Assembly: GCA_002284615.2 (NCBI GenBank)
Contig: MU069702.1
Coordinates: 74,530 to 104,300, forward strand
Direction of reading: 5' to 3'
From: Dunaliella salina
Lineage: Eukaryota > Chlorophyta > Chlorophyceae > Chlamydomonadales > Dunaliellaceae
DNA length: 29,771 nt
Shown here: piece by piece, positions 1 to 11,371 of the stretch
Layout of the letters: every line of letters begins with the position of its first letter
Numbering within the stretch: position 1 is the stretch's first letter
The notes under the pieces: model-generated
Seen by the model: the letters and a program-made list of their open reading frames with translations, nothing else
The model's database searches: none
Told to the model about the DNA's origin: nothing
Position numbers and translations under genes: made by a program

Positions 1-47
<47 letters not shown>
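1..47. repeat. (TG)n microsatellite at the window edge
   Basis: A perfect TG dinucleotide run is cut by the start of the window. Confidence 0.97.
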
Positions 48-51
<4 letters not shown>

Positions 52-1355
52 CATTTTTATCCGCACCAAGAGTTTTTGCTGGTGCATGTTTAGTGCGCAG
101 CACCGATTCATAGAGACTTGCATGCACACCCCAGGATTCACTTGCCGCCTGTGCAAGTACGCAATGTGCTCAGTTGCAGATGGATCGCACTTTACTCCAC
201 TAACCGAGTTGAGCGTCCAGACTCAGGAGAAGATGAAAGAGCAGAGGAGCATTTGCGTGGAAAGCAGCAGCTCCATCAGGTTGCATATTCTAGAATATCC
301 ACTTGATCTCCACAAGAAGCAGCTTGCAAGCATGCATCAGGCCTCACCAACTGATGGGCTTGCACGGGATGGACATCAGTGACAACAACTCCGGAGATGG
401 CCACCGTTGCAGCTGCCAGAGTTGCCCAGGACTCGGACAATCCGATGGGGCTCTGCGGATTGTGGAGCATAGTAGGTGGTAGGAGATGTAGGGAGGTAGT
501 TAAAACAGGTAAACAAGATGATGATGAGCATCTGGAGCTTGGGGAGAGCGACAGAGGCAAGCACAACTGAGACGCCCAAAGCAAGCAAGACCTCACCTGC
601 TTGTCTGTAGCCTTTGTTAGGACAGCCGACCCAGGTCGAGAAGCTGCTCGCAGGCAGCCCAGAGGCCTGCTCGGCAACACAAGCCCCAGCCCCTTCGCCT
701 GCATAATAATCTTGATAATTGTTAAAACATTAACAATATGAGCTCGCGCTCGCTACTCATTGATCACCCAAAGCGTTTGTGGCATGGATCTCCATTTTTA
801 ATCTCCATTTTCCATACGTCAACATCATTTGCCAATTACTCTTGGGTGTTTTCCTAGTTTTTTGCTTCTTCAGGTGGAGCTTCATCATAGGAGGGCGAAA
901 TTTTATACATATGTTAAAATTCTCAGGGATGGGAAGTTTAGACCAGCGTAGCCTGGGCCCGTGCTAGCCTGTGCTTGCAACTGTGCTGTCCAGTGTGAAC
1001 GGGCAGCGAGATGAAGGACTCGCAACTGGATGCCACACAACATCAGGAACACAGCAAGCAAATCAAGCTGTCAGCCCTCCATGTGGTGTATTCCACTGGG
1101 TTGTGGAGGTTTGTGTGCATGCATTGTGTGCGCACTATTGCATCACCAGATTATGCTTGCATATTGGCAGAGTTGCAAAACTAGATTTCCTCCCATCTCA
1201 CCTTATTCACTTGCAGGATATATGCCTTCCTGTTCTTGTATTGTCTAGGCAAGTGGATGCAAGATCTGTGCTGTGATGATATCATGCAAGGCGCAAAAGT
1301 GCTCGGCTGTTCAGCACCCAGGGACGAAATGTGCGCTTCCTGCATTTACCTGCAG
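1..1355. other. Region upstream of the MFS exons, no gene resolved
   Basis: The stretch starts with (TG)n. It holds only short open frames, none with recognisable protein features. A hydrophobic stretch at 780-900 (WISIFNLHFPYVN, then QLLLGVFLVFCFF) could be a membrane segment but lacks a phase-consistent link to the exon at 1356. Promoter, 5' UTR and the first exon of the transporter are presumably here. I see no clear TATA box or start context. Confidence 0.4.
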
Positions 1356-1390
1356 GCTTTGCCATCCTTTTCCCCATCATCCCCACAATT
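1356..1390 (+). CDS. Probable upstream exon of the MFS gene (end of helix 1)
   Basis: A short segment lies between an acceptor (ttacctgcag) and a good donor (gtaagt). Read in the phase that ends cleanly at the donor it gives FAILFPIIPTI, preceded by a split codon that could be Gly. This looks like the end of MFS helix 1, which is missing from the 13 solid exons downstream. The exon carrying the start codon and the first half of helix 1 was not found. A donor-compatible exon between 1391 and 1680 that fits the phase was also not found, so the link to the next exon is uncertain. Confidence 0.4.
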
Positions 1391-1679
1391 GTAAGTTCCA
1401 ATGCATGCTAGCCTTGCTGAATTGTACTTTTCAGGTTTTTGGCATTTCAGACACGGTGAACATGTGCACCTGTGCTTGTTAAATGATTTGCAATGTGCAA
1501 TTGGTTGCATAAGGATGAGTGGACTCTGCTCACTCTGTTACCACTTCCCTTTCTTTCTGTTACCTGCAGATCACCAATGGGTTTGCGTCAGGCAGGTGCC
1601 GGTGGATGCAGATTGATTGCCACAGGATGCTATGCATGTACAAGGCAATGATTGTGGCCCCCTGCATTTATCTGTGCAG

Positions 1680-1756
1680 AGGACGCAGGGCATGCTGTGG
1701 AATGCCAGAAGTTTGCGCCGCCGCAACCTGCCTTCTGCCGCAATGCCCATGCTGAG
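1680..1756 (+). CDS. Probable upstream exon of the MFS gene (loop between helices 1 and 2)
   Basis: The segment runs from an acceptor (tctgtgcag, or two bases further at gcagag) to the donor gtggga. It encodes 25 residues including ECQKFAPPQPAFC, and ends in phase 0, as needed by the exon at 2113. A loop with two cysteines fits the first extramembrane loop of plant relatives. If the acceptor is the one ending at 1681, it also joins in phase to the exon ending at 1390. The start is therefore ambiguous by two bases. Confidence 0.45.
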
Positions 1757-1869
1757 GTGGGAGAGCTGATAGGGCTTCTCAATCAAACAATTGATTTGAT
1801 GGTGGCCAATCAATCAAGTTGTTTGATGGAGCTCTCCCTTATTATAAAAGGCCTTTTAGGCTTACTCAG

Positions 1870-2015
1870 AGGAGGAATTGGAAGCGCACAAGCAGATAAA
1901 CAAGGTTTGAAAAAGGATTGATTGAGCCAAGCTTATCCCCGGATGATGCCCCAGTACGCTTTGTGCAGAAAAAAGATGGTTCATTGGTTCTGTATGTGCA
2001 TCGATTGATTAAATT
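1870..2015 (+). mobile_element. Degraded Ty3/gypsy-like reverse transcriptase fragment
   Basis: One frame reads FEKGLIEPSLSPDD and then APVRFVQKKDGSLVLYV. This is the start of the reverse-transcriptase domain in Ty3/gypsy retrotransposons (pattern: G-I-I/E-P-S-x-S-P, then A-P-V-x-F-V-x-K-K-D-G-S). The usual CVDYR continuation is lost. The matching upstream helix (EELEAHKQINK) lies in another frame, so there is at least one frameshift, and the element is cut off within about 50 codons. It sits between the likely helix-1 exons and the first solid exon of the transporter, probably inside an intron. Confidence 0.65.
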
Positions 2016-2112
2016 GATTCCAGAGCTTAGCATCCATTTTCTTCAGAAGCGATCCTCGATTGTTTGCTTCTCAGCTGGCAAATGCAAGCCAAGGGTCCCC
2101 TCCCCTGTGCAG

Positions 2113-5100
2113 GCAGTCAAGTGGACATCGTGGACTTCCTTTGTATCCACATCCCTCCTGTCATTTCTGTGTGCTCCAAACGTCGGCTCATTTTCAGACC
2201 GACATGGACGCAAGCCGTTCATGCTCGTGAGTGGCCCTCTTTGCTGACATGTATTTCCTGTTGTGAGGGTCAAAGACCTTGAGATCAAGCAGCTAATGTC
2301 TGCCACTCAGTTTACTTTGTGATGCGTGCAACAAATTGTTTGCCGTGTGTACAATGACCGCTGCTTTTTTTGCAACCCCATCGCAGGTTGGGATGTTCCT
2401 AGCACTGTTGCCAATGTGTGCGCTCATGCTGCACGTGAAGGGGCTAATTCCTATTCGCTGGTAGGCGATGGCTCACAGCCTGTGGTGTGAGTGTGAAGAT
2501 TCTGTGCGACCTAAGGTTGTGTGCTGCAGCAAAGCACAGGAAAGAAAACGGGAGCTTATAAATCACTGGATTACCCTTTGCTACCCTTTGCTTCAATGCT
2601 CCAACTATTGGAGTGTCAGTTTTTTTGGGGCGCTTCAGAGCAACAGAAAGTTTTCTGTTTGTGCATGTCCAGGTACTATCCATGCTCTGCACTCAATGGG
2701 ATGGTCTCAAGCTTCAGGTGAGGCTGGTTGCGCACATGATTGGGAAGGTCAGCTAGAAGTGTGTTGGCCTGTGACAGACATTGGCCTGTGACATGATTGG
2801 GAAGGTCAGCTAGAAGTGTGTTGTGGCCTGTGTTGTGACATGGTGCTGATAAAATGGTTTCTCAACAAAGGCACAGCATATGAGTATGTTTTGGAAGCAT
2901 GCTTCTTGTAGTCAGCTGTCTGTTTTGAACAATCCTCACCTGACATGATATTCCGAGCCCTCTCTCAAGTGCACTGACGCACTGACTCATTTTATCTTCA
3001 CTGTGCAGTTTGTCAATAACCAGCATTGCAGACCTGTTGCACTCCACCCACAGGGCCACAGCAGTCGGGTGAGGCAAGCAAAAACAAAGCAATTGAGCAC
3101 AACCAGCTGGTGCTTGCTACACTTGGGTTTGGGGTTTTAGCGCTAAGCTGAGCACTCGAACAAGTTTCTGTTTGAACTGCGCGCAGCAATGCTGTTGCTT
3201 TTGTTTTTGGGCTTGCACACCAGTCTGTGCATCTGTCTGTGGCTCTCTCCCTCGTCATTGATCAAAGGTTCGATTTTGCACCCCTGTCTTCCCTATGTAC
3301 TCAGGTATATGTCCACGTGCTTCAGTGTGGGGATTCTTGTAGGCCCAGTCATTGGTGCTGGCTTGGAGCCCATTCATGCAGGTGAATGGAAAGAAGCTTG
3401 GGAAGCAACAGAGGTGCTGGCAAAAAGGTGACAATACCTGAGGAATGAGAGCATGGTGTCATGCACGCATTATAGAGCTCATTTATAAGTCATTTGTAGA
3501 AGAAGACTGCTGTACAGAAGTACAAGAATGCTGCAATCCTAGTACTCAACCGGAAATGCAGATCTTATCCTCACAGTAGAAAAATCCAGGAGTAACAGAG
3601 GGTTTCAGGACTGTCGAACAATACATTATGTTACCTTGGGTCTATCCAATCTCGCCTCTGAAGCCTTGAGTTTGGAGTACTAAGAAGCAATAGCCCCCAT
3701 CCATGTGTTAGTGTCTGGCACTTACTAGAATGCATTTTAGTCTGTCACAATATCCATCCCGCCAATCTTGATATATTTGAGGCAATTCACAGCCTTTGGA
3801 GCAAATGCGTCTCTTTTTACTTTGTGATGTATGGAGAAATTGCTCTGTCTATGCAATTCTCTTTTCTTTTTTTTCAGACGACCTTCAGGAGAACTTTTGA
3901 AACCTCTGTTTCAAGTGTCTTTCGACATGTTTCGCATTTCCACTGGCCGACGGTATCCTGCCCTGCAGTCAGTCTCCCCCTTGAGCAGATCTGCATTCAG
4001 CTTTTGTTGCTGCATGTTTGTTTGGTGGGCCTCAGGAATGGATTGCCAGGCTGAAGCCTCTATATATGTACTTCATGTCGCACGGGAGCAAGGCTTGTCC
4101 TTGTATCTGCTGTACAGCCCTTTTCAGTCATAGGGCTGACTAAGGCAGGTCTGCAACTTGAACATCTAAGGTATACCAGCAAACCCTCTTTAAGTGACCC
4201 TGACCTGAGGGCTGCAGTGCTGTTTCTGAAGCACTACTCAGAACAGCGTACCAAGCTGAGGGAGGAAAGGCTGTCCAGGAGGGGGGCAGCTTTGGGTCTG
4301 CATGAGCTTAAGGAAAGTGGACACCCCGCAGCCCAAGACCACTTAACATTTTGCAAAACGTAGAGCTTTTCGCAGGTCAAGGCCCTTTACACTGTAAGGT
4401 GTAGAACTTATCGCAGCCCAAAACCTTATTTTACACTGCAAGGTGTAAAGCTTTTTGCAGCCCAATACCTTATTGCATACTGCAAGGTGCAGAGCTTTTG
4501 TGTAGCTCATAACTCGTAGAGAGTAGGCACAGACTTCAATGAATGGTTGAGCTTTCAGGGTGGGCAAGGGGCCTCCTGTGTCCTGCTCTTTCCCTTTTAA
4601 ATTGTTTTATTTGGGCAAGGGTGTATGGACCAAACTAAGTACATTGATTTGCTCAAGATGCTTTCAAAAATTTCATCTCCTACCCAGGAGGTTAAAAAAA
4701 AAAGTGGTGGATACCATGCCAGAATTCTGGGCGGGAGGCCCAAAAGGACCACCCACCCCCCCTTTCCTCCTAATATTGCCCCCACACAGACGAGGAGGGT
4801 GCCAAACTGCTCCTCTTTCAACTCTGTAACCATCAGTGTGCTTATCACAAGAAATAATTGCTTGAAGGAGTGCGACAGGGCAAAATTTAAACTGTGAGTG
4901 CCTTGGAGTGCAACACCTGTGGGCATAGAACTGACCCAATCCACCGCAGCCTGAGCACGTGTCCATGTCATTAAACTTCTACCACGCATCCAGACCACCC
5001 CCTTTACCCCTCGTTTCTTCAAAATGGGTGCCAATCGACAGATCTTAAGCCCAGGAATCCATTTATGTACTCAAAAGCCCCATGAAAGTGGCCCACAAAA

Positions 5101-7328
5101 ATTGGAAGGGGTGTCTTCAAAAGTCCAAGGCCCCTCTACCCACTCACCAACCCCTCGCATCGATAGCTCTTGATCTCATGATTTCAATCATATAATTATT
5201 TTAAGGATTAACACTTGATTGTCGAAAGTTGTGCTCTCTGGGGGCCTCCTGTCCGACCAATTCAATTTCTTCAAAGCTTTGACACAAACTGATTTGTCCT
5301 GCGCCCCAGGCAAAAGGCGCCACAGGTTAGGCCAAATCTTCTGTTAGTTGTTGGGTTGCCTGAGGGTTTGAACTTCCCCGCTATACAGGAAAACTTGAAA
5401 TTGAGCTCTCAAGTCCACTGCTGAACGCTCATCTGGACACCAGTAGGATGGATGCTCGATGCAAGCATGGTTACAAGAGAGAAAGGGCCCATCAGTCAAC
5501 ACGCACGACTGCTAGGCCATAATGTAATGAAGTTCGCTTGATGCCATCAAGCTTTGAAACTCCTTCGTGGGTCAGCAAAGAAACTGTGTTGATCACATTC
5601 CTCAAAACCCTGCAATTCCTCTGTGCTGCTGCGCAGTGTACACATGCATCGGCATGATTGGGCTCAGCTGGTTCTTTGTTCTGCTGTTTGTTCCGGTAAG
5701 AATGATCTCGCCCCTCGCTCAGCTGTTTTCCAGTCAGAAAGGGACATGTAACCAACCTACAGCTTTGTGTGGAGAAAACTGTAAGTTGGAATTGTGCCCA
5801 GACTTTTTTTCCATTGATGGCTTGTATCCCTTTGTACTGTAGGAAACCTCCCCTCGATGTCTGCATGAGAGGAGGCAGCAAGAAGACGACCGCAGCAGGA
5901 GGCGTGAGCAGAAGGCGAGAGAGGTCAACAGGTGTGCAGGGCAGCCTCCTTTGGCAGGACTCATGGATGTGGGTGTCAGGATGCGCACCCGGACGAGAAA
6001 AACATTGTGTTTACACTCACAGCGTGTTATCCATTCCTCCATTTTGCGCTTGTGTGCCTACCAGGATGGCACCCAACGTGCACATCCAAATCAATTGTGC
6101 TCCAAAAACACCTACATGCTGATAGCCATTGCCAATAGGCTCTTACACTAGTCCATCTGCACCCATCAGCCCCACTAGCATCTTGCAACATGTCAGGATG
6201 AGCAACGCGGAAGGAGGCGTGGACATGGCACGCCCTTGCAGCATGTCATCCGCTCCTCCATTTTGCGCCTCAGTGCCTGGGCCAACCAGGGTGGCACCCT
6301 GTGAGTGCCTGGGCCCTCAAAACACATGTGCTCCATGCAGGCGGAGTGTTTGCCTGACCCTAGCCCAGCCATATCCAGCAATGTCCAAGATCAAGCTGCA
6401 CCTCAAGGCTTGTCCACGAACAAGCTGCCAAAGAGTAAGCTTTCCTCCTCTAAAGTGCCCTGCTAAATGCTGCATTCGACGATACACAATCGCGTACCTG
6501 TATACCCACAGGAGTGCTGTCATCAGTGCGCTGAGCTGGGCCAAGCTTGAACCTTCAGCTGCTGTGGCCGCCCTGGAGCCTGCGGCACCCCCACCCTGCA
6601 ACGGGAGCATGAGCAGCAGGGGTGGGAGCCAGCGTGCCAGCAGCCTGGGGGGCAGCAGCACCGGCAGGAGCGGCGTCCTGGGCAGCCGGGACGACTTGGA
6701 GGCTCCGCTTCTGCTGAACAACTACGAGCGTGAGGGAAGCATGGTGCAAGATGCGGGTGTGGTGGAGGACGCGGCGGGGAAGGGGCTTGGTGTGGATCCA
6801 AGCCTGGGGTCGGATCAAGCGGGGGTGCATAAGGCGGGGGCCCAGGGTGAGGAGCAGGATGTTGAAGGAAGAGGAGGAGAAAGATGTGGGCCATATCCAT
6901 CAGCAAATGGGGATCCAAGGGGAGAGGGTCAGCACGGCAGTGGTGGTGATGGTGAGGGTGAGATGAGTTCGGCTCAATCCGGGGGAGGGAGGAAGGGCAG
7001 TGGACAAGGCGGGAGGGGAAGCTTGATGCTCGTGGGGTTCCGCCTGATTTGGCACAGCGCGTTTTACCGCAAGCTGCTGCTGGTGTGGATTATCATCTCC
7101 ATGACATGGGAGGGCTCGCAGGTGGGTGTGAGCGGAAGTGTGCACAAACGAGTGGACATTTTGGGTGTAGGTGTGGGTGCATGCTAGTGCGTGACTGCAT
7201 GCGGCAGGGGAAGTGAGGCCTTGTTTGGCCAGATGGTGCACAAATCACTCTTGATTTTTGAAAGGGCGCATCTGCGCTGTCTGCTCCGTCTGTCAGGAAG
7301 TCGCCTGTGCTTGCCCTTTTTACAGAAG

Positions 7329-7417
<89 letters not shown>

Positions 7418-10400
7418 CGCGCGCGCACGCGGATGTGCTCATGATTGAAACTTTGCTTCCAATGTAGCCACTGCTCTCTTGATTGATTCGCCCTCGCAGG
7501 ATATGCTCATCCAGTACCTCCAGCTCGCACTAGGATTCAACACACATGGTAGGTACACCATCGAGATGTGCACCCCTCTTACGCTTCTCCCTTTTATTTA
7601 CATGCCTGTGAACTTCAGAAGCAGATCGTCAGGGTTAGGGGGAGTTCTGGGGGCCACTTTGCACCTACCTCCTCCATGGATTGCCTCTGTCACACCACAA
7701 CTCCATGATGTTAGGTAGGATTGCTTCAGAAATATGCCTTCAAACAAGGTGTGATCAAATCCGCAAGGCTGTGCCTCTGCCTGGTCTGTGCGTCACTGTG
7801 ACCCCCCTGCAGCCCCAAATGTATTGCTGAACCTCCCTGGTCTGGCCCCTTGTATCTGGAGGATGTTGGAGGGTAGCTCTGGCCCCCAGTACCTGGAGGG
7901 TAGCTCTGGCCCCAAAGCATGCTTATCTGCACAGAGGCACCTGCCTCCTGATGTGATTCCCCTGAATGTGCGCGCAATGGTTCGCAGAGATGTGGCCTTG
8001 CTACAATCCCTGGCCCTGGTCCACTCCTGCTCCTGTGTTCTGCAGTAATTTCTGCTTCTCTCATGCCAGAAGTCAAGATTTAATGTCTCTCTTTTTGCTG
8101 CACCTGTCCTTCCAGACCAGGCAGCGCTCCTTGAGATCATGGCCGCCTGTGGCCTGGCCATCAAGGTCCTGCTGCTCACCTCCCTTGTGCGCCTCGTGGG
8201 CGAGGGGAAGCTGAAATCTAGCACCAAAACGTCCTGCACTTTTTTTCCTGCACCTATCCCTGCAGACCAGGCAGTGCTCCTCGAGATCATGGCCGCCTGT
8301 GGCCTGGCCATCAAGGTCCTGCTGCTGGCCTCACTTGTGCGCCTCATGGGCGAGAAGAACCTCCTGATGTTGGGCATCGCAGCCTATGCACTGCAGGTAT
8401 CTCGCTGCTGCTTGGGGTATCTAGCTGCTGCTGCTTGGTGTGGTTTCATCTATGCTTGCTTACCCAGGTCCCGAATGTTGCAGACCATGCACTTGGCTGA
8501 ACATGTGCTCGGCTGACAATGTGCCTGGCTGGCCGTGTGATTTGCAGACCATGCACTTCGCTGAGCATCAGTGTTTTATTAATCGCGTATTGCCAATACG
8601 ACCGTATACGATCATATTAAAATCAGTGATTTTGGAGGCTGGGGCTCGTATTAAAATGGGCGATGCGCTCCGCAGGGTTGCATCGACCAGTTTGACCCCC
8701 CTTCTTCCGCTGACCGCCCCCCACCCCCAAAGGCCTTGGGCAAGGAAGTTAAAGAAATGAAATGCAACGTCAAAAGTAAAGAAAGGCCACAGTTCTGGTG
8801 AATACAAGAATTCCCTGAAGCATGGTGTGAGCAACCAGTTCCAGACTAGCTGGCAGGGGAATGACAGGCACTTGTGGCTTGAAGAGCATGGCAAGGATGT
8901 TGTTGGTGCGTACAAGGCGGGAACGTTAAAAACAAACGTAAAATGCCTTCATTTAAAGTTATGATAAATGAGATTATATGTAAGTGTAAATGTTGTATAC
9001 GTGGTGTTGAAGCAAATGGCAAGTGGTGTGGGGCTGTGTTCAATTGCCACTTGGGCATCATCAAGGGCCACAAGACGACTGACAAGCACCAAAGGAAGGA
9101 GCGGGAGCATCAGCATGCAACAGCAGAATGGTGGTAAAGTGCAATGTGCTTGGTTGACATGCTGGCTGAGGACATGATATGACTTGGTGCTTGGACTTAC
9201 AGAACTTGAACAGTTGGAGTTGCATGGATATTTAAGTTGTTATGCTAAGGATGGTGGTGAAGTGCATGGTGCTTGGTAGACTTGCTAGTTGGGGACTTGG
9301 TAAGACTTGCTTGCTTGGATTTTCAGAAATTGAACACTTGGAGGTGTTGATGGACGTTGAAACTTTCTGGCTTGCTTGATGCACTGGTGCGCATGCAAAG
9401 TGAGGTCGAGCTGTGGCAAACATTGATTTCCTTGAAATAAAGAATCTCAAGTGCGAAGGCGCAACACAGTGCGGCATTGTAAGTCAGAAAACTTAACTTG
9501 TCCTGTCCTTGCGGGATTTGGGGGAGGGGGGGGGGACAAAGTATTTAAATGGCACCACTCAGGAGAGGGGATTTCCCTGAAAGTATTGAAGTAAGTCTTG
9601 GTTTCGCCAAAACGAAAAGTAAAACACTGCTGAGCATGCGCTTGACTGACCATGCGCTTGGCTGATCATGTGCTTAGCTGACCACGCCCTTTGCTGACCA
9701 TGCATTTGGCTGACAATGGGATTTGCTGACCATGTACTTTGCTGAGCATGTGTGTGGCTCTTTACTTTCTTGGCGGGGCAGGGGCCTCTCAGCATGCCTC
9801 GGCAGCTGAAAGACGCCATGGAACTTTTTGCTGTTGTTGGCTTTGGCAAGTGGTAGGTCAGAAGCGGACAGAAGCTCTGGTGCATGCACGCAAGCTGGTA
9901 GGCACAGCACTTCCCTTCCTGAGGACCTGAACAGGCTGCTTGGGTCATTTTTGATTGCCTCCCCACACGCATCGTCAAGGCCTCCAGCGATCCAACAGGT
10001 GCATGTGGACAACACTTCCACATACGCAACACTTCCACAGGGTGATTTGCTTGCTTATGCGTTCTTGTGCTTGTGCTCGTGCTTGTGCTTGCTTGCTTGT
10101 GCAACACCTCCACAAGTGCAATTTTTCCACATGTGCGCAGGACGGCTTGCTTGCTCTGGCCCCCACCAAGGCAACGGCCTTTGGAGCAATCGCAGTGGGC
10201 TCCTTCAACTGTCTGGCCTTCCCAGCCGTCATGGCCCTGCAGACCAGCAGATGCGATCCTGCTTGCATGGGGGCAGTTGCTGGTGCGCTGCAGGTGAGAA
10301 ACAAAAAAGAGATGAAAAACTGTCAGGCCTTCACAGCCTTAATGGCACTGCAGACCAGCAGGTGCGATCCTGCTTGCACGGGGTCGGATGCCGGTGCGCT

Positions 10401-11297
10401 GCAGGTACAAAAGAAAAATAGAGATGAAAAAGTGTGAGGCCTTCCCAGCCTTAATGGCATTGCAGACCAGTAGATGCGATCCTGCTTGCATGGGGGCTGT
10501 TGCTGGTGCGTATGTTTTGAAAAAATTGGGCGGAGATCAAAAGCTGTAAGGGCCTCCTGGCCGTCATGGCCCTACGGACTAGCAGGTGTGATCCTGCTTG
10601 CATATGGGGGCGATTGCTGGCGCGCCGCAGGTAGAAAAGAGAGTATAGATGAGAAGCTGTGCCTGATCTGTCTGAGTGCCAGTGTGATCAAAATAATGGC
10701 ACAAGGAAAAAGAATAAGAGCAATTGCAATGACTGAGAATGGATGATTGAAAATTTTTTGAAACATGAATGACAATAACCTAGATGAAAGGATTACTTGC
10801 CAATGGTGAAAGAGGTGCTAGTGGATGCTGCTACCCAGAAAATGACTCGCGCAACATGTGAGGGCACTCTTATGAGTTTTTCACATTCTATTCTCATTTC
10901 ATCATTTGGAGGCATGTCTTGTTATTGTTGGCGCTCTTCAGAGTTTTGCCAAGGGTAGGACATGGCAGCAAATGGAGGTGACAGGGACATTAATTGATAA
11001 TTGCTGTGACTCTTAAGTGAAAAAGGGCAGGGGTGAATTCCGTTTTCTCCCTGTCTGTTTGGTGAGACCTTGCCCCTATGTCTCTTTGTCCAAGCTACCT
11101 CCCATCCAAATGATTCAGATTGTCATGCACTCATGTTTGGTGCATTTGCTGTGTAGGGCATGGGGGCCCTTGCGTCAGGGATTGGACCTGTCTTATTTTC
11201 CTGGCTGTTCAGCGCTGTGACGCGCACTGATGGCAGCCTCCCTTACAACCCCAGCATCATCTGGTGAGTGTGTGCACACTGCAGCCGCATCGCACCT

Positions 11298-11371
<74 letters not shown>

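Larger units (their letters stand above)
3382..5636 (+). other. Intron 5 of the MFS gene (2.25 kb)
   Basis: The intron contains a 44-bp tandem repeat and an inverted partial copy of a dispersed repeat. Short open frames here, including one at 3831-4133, are not supported as exons because the flanking exons join without them. Confidence 0.6.

Noticed and set aside
2..382. 126-codon open frame beginning with alternating Val-Cys
   Set aside because: Its length comes from the TG repeat, which has no stops; the rest has no protein features.
1570..1600. Exon candidate ITNGFASGR between the two 5' exons
   Set aside because: All available donors end in phase 2, which matches neither acceptor of the exon at 1680.
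3187..3269. Exon candidate between exons 4 and 5 with fitting phase (AVAFVFGLAHQ)
   Set aside because: Exons 4 and 5 join directly in phase, and the product aligns at the helix 4-5 loop without a gap; including this piece would insert 28 residues in a conserved place.
3831..4133. Exon candidate with GELLKPLFQVSFDMF
   Set aside because: It is not needed between helix 5 and helix 6, and its phase does not match the exon at 5637.
4597..5034. 145-codon minus-strand open frame
   Set aside because: It overlaps the inverted copy of dispersed repeat A and reads G-tract sequence; no family resemblance.
7093..7467. Open frames rich in Val-Cys or Thr-His on both strands
   Set aside because: They are translations of the (GT)n microsatellite in intron 8.
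9559..10113. 184-codon minus-strand open frame
   Set aside because: Much of it is the 16-bp minisatellite read in a stop-free frame.
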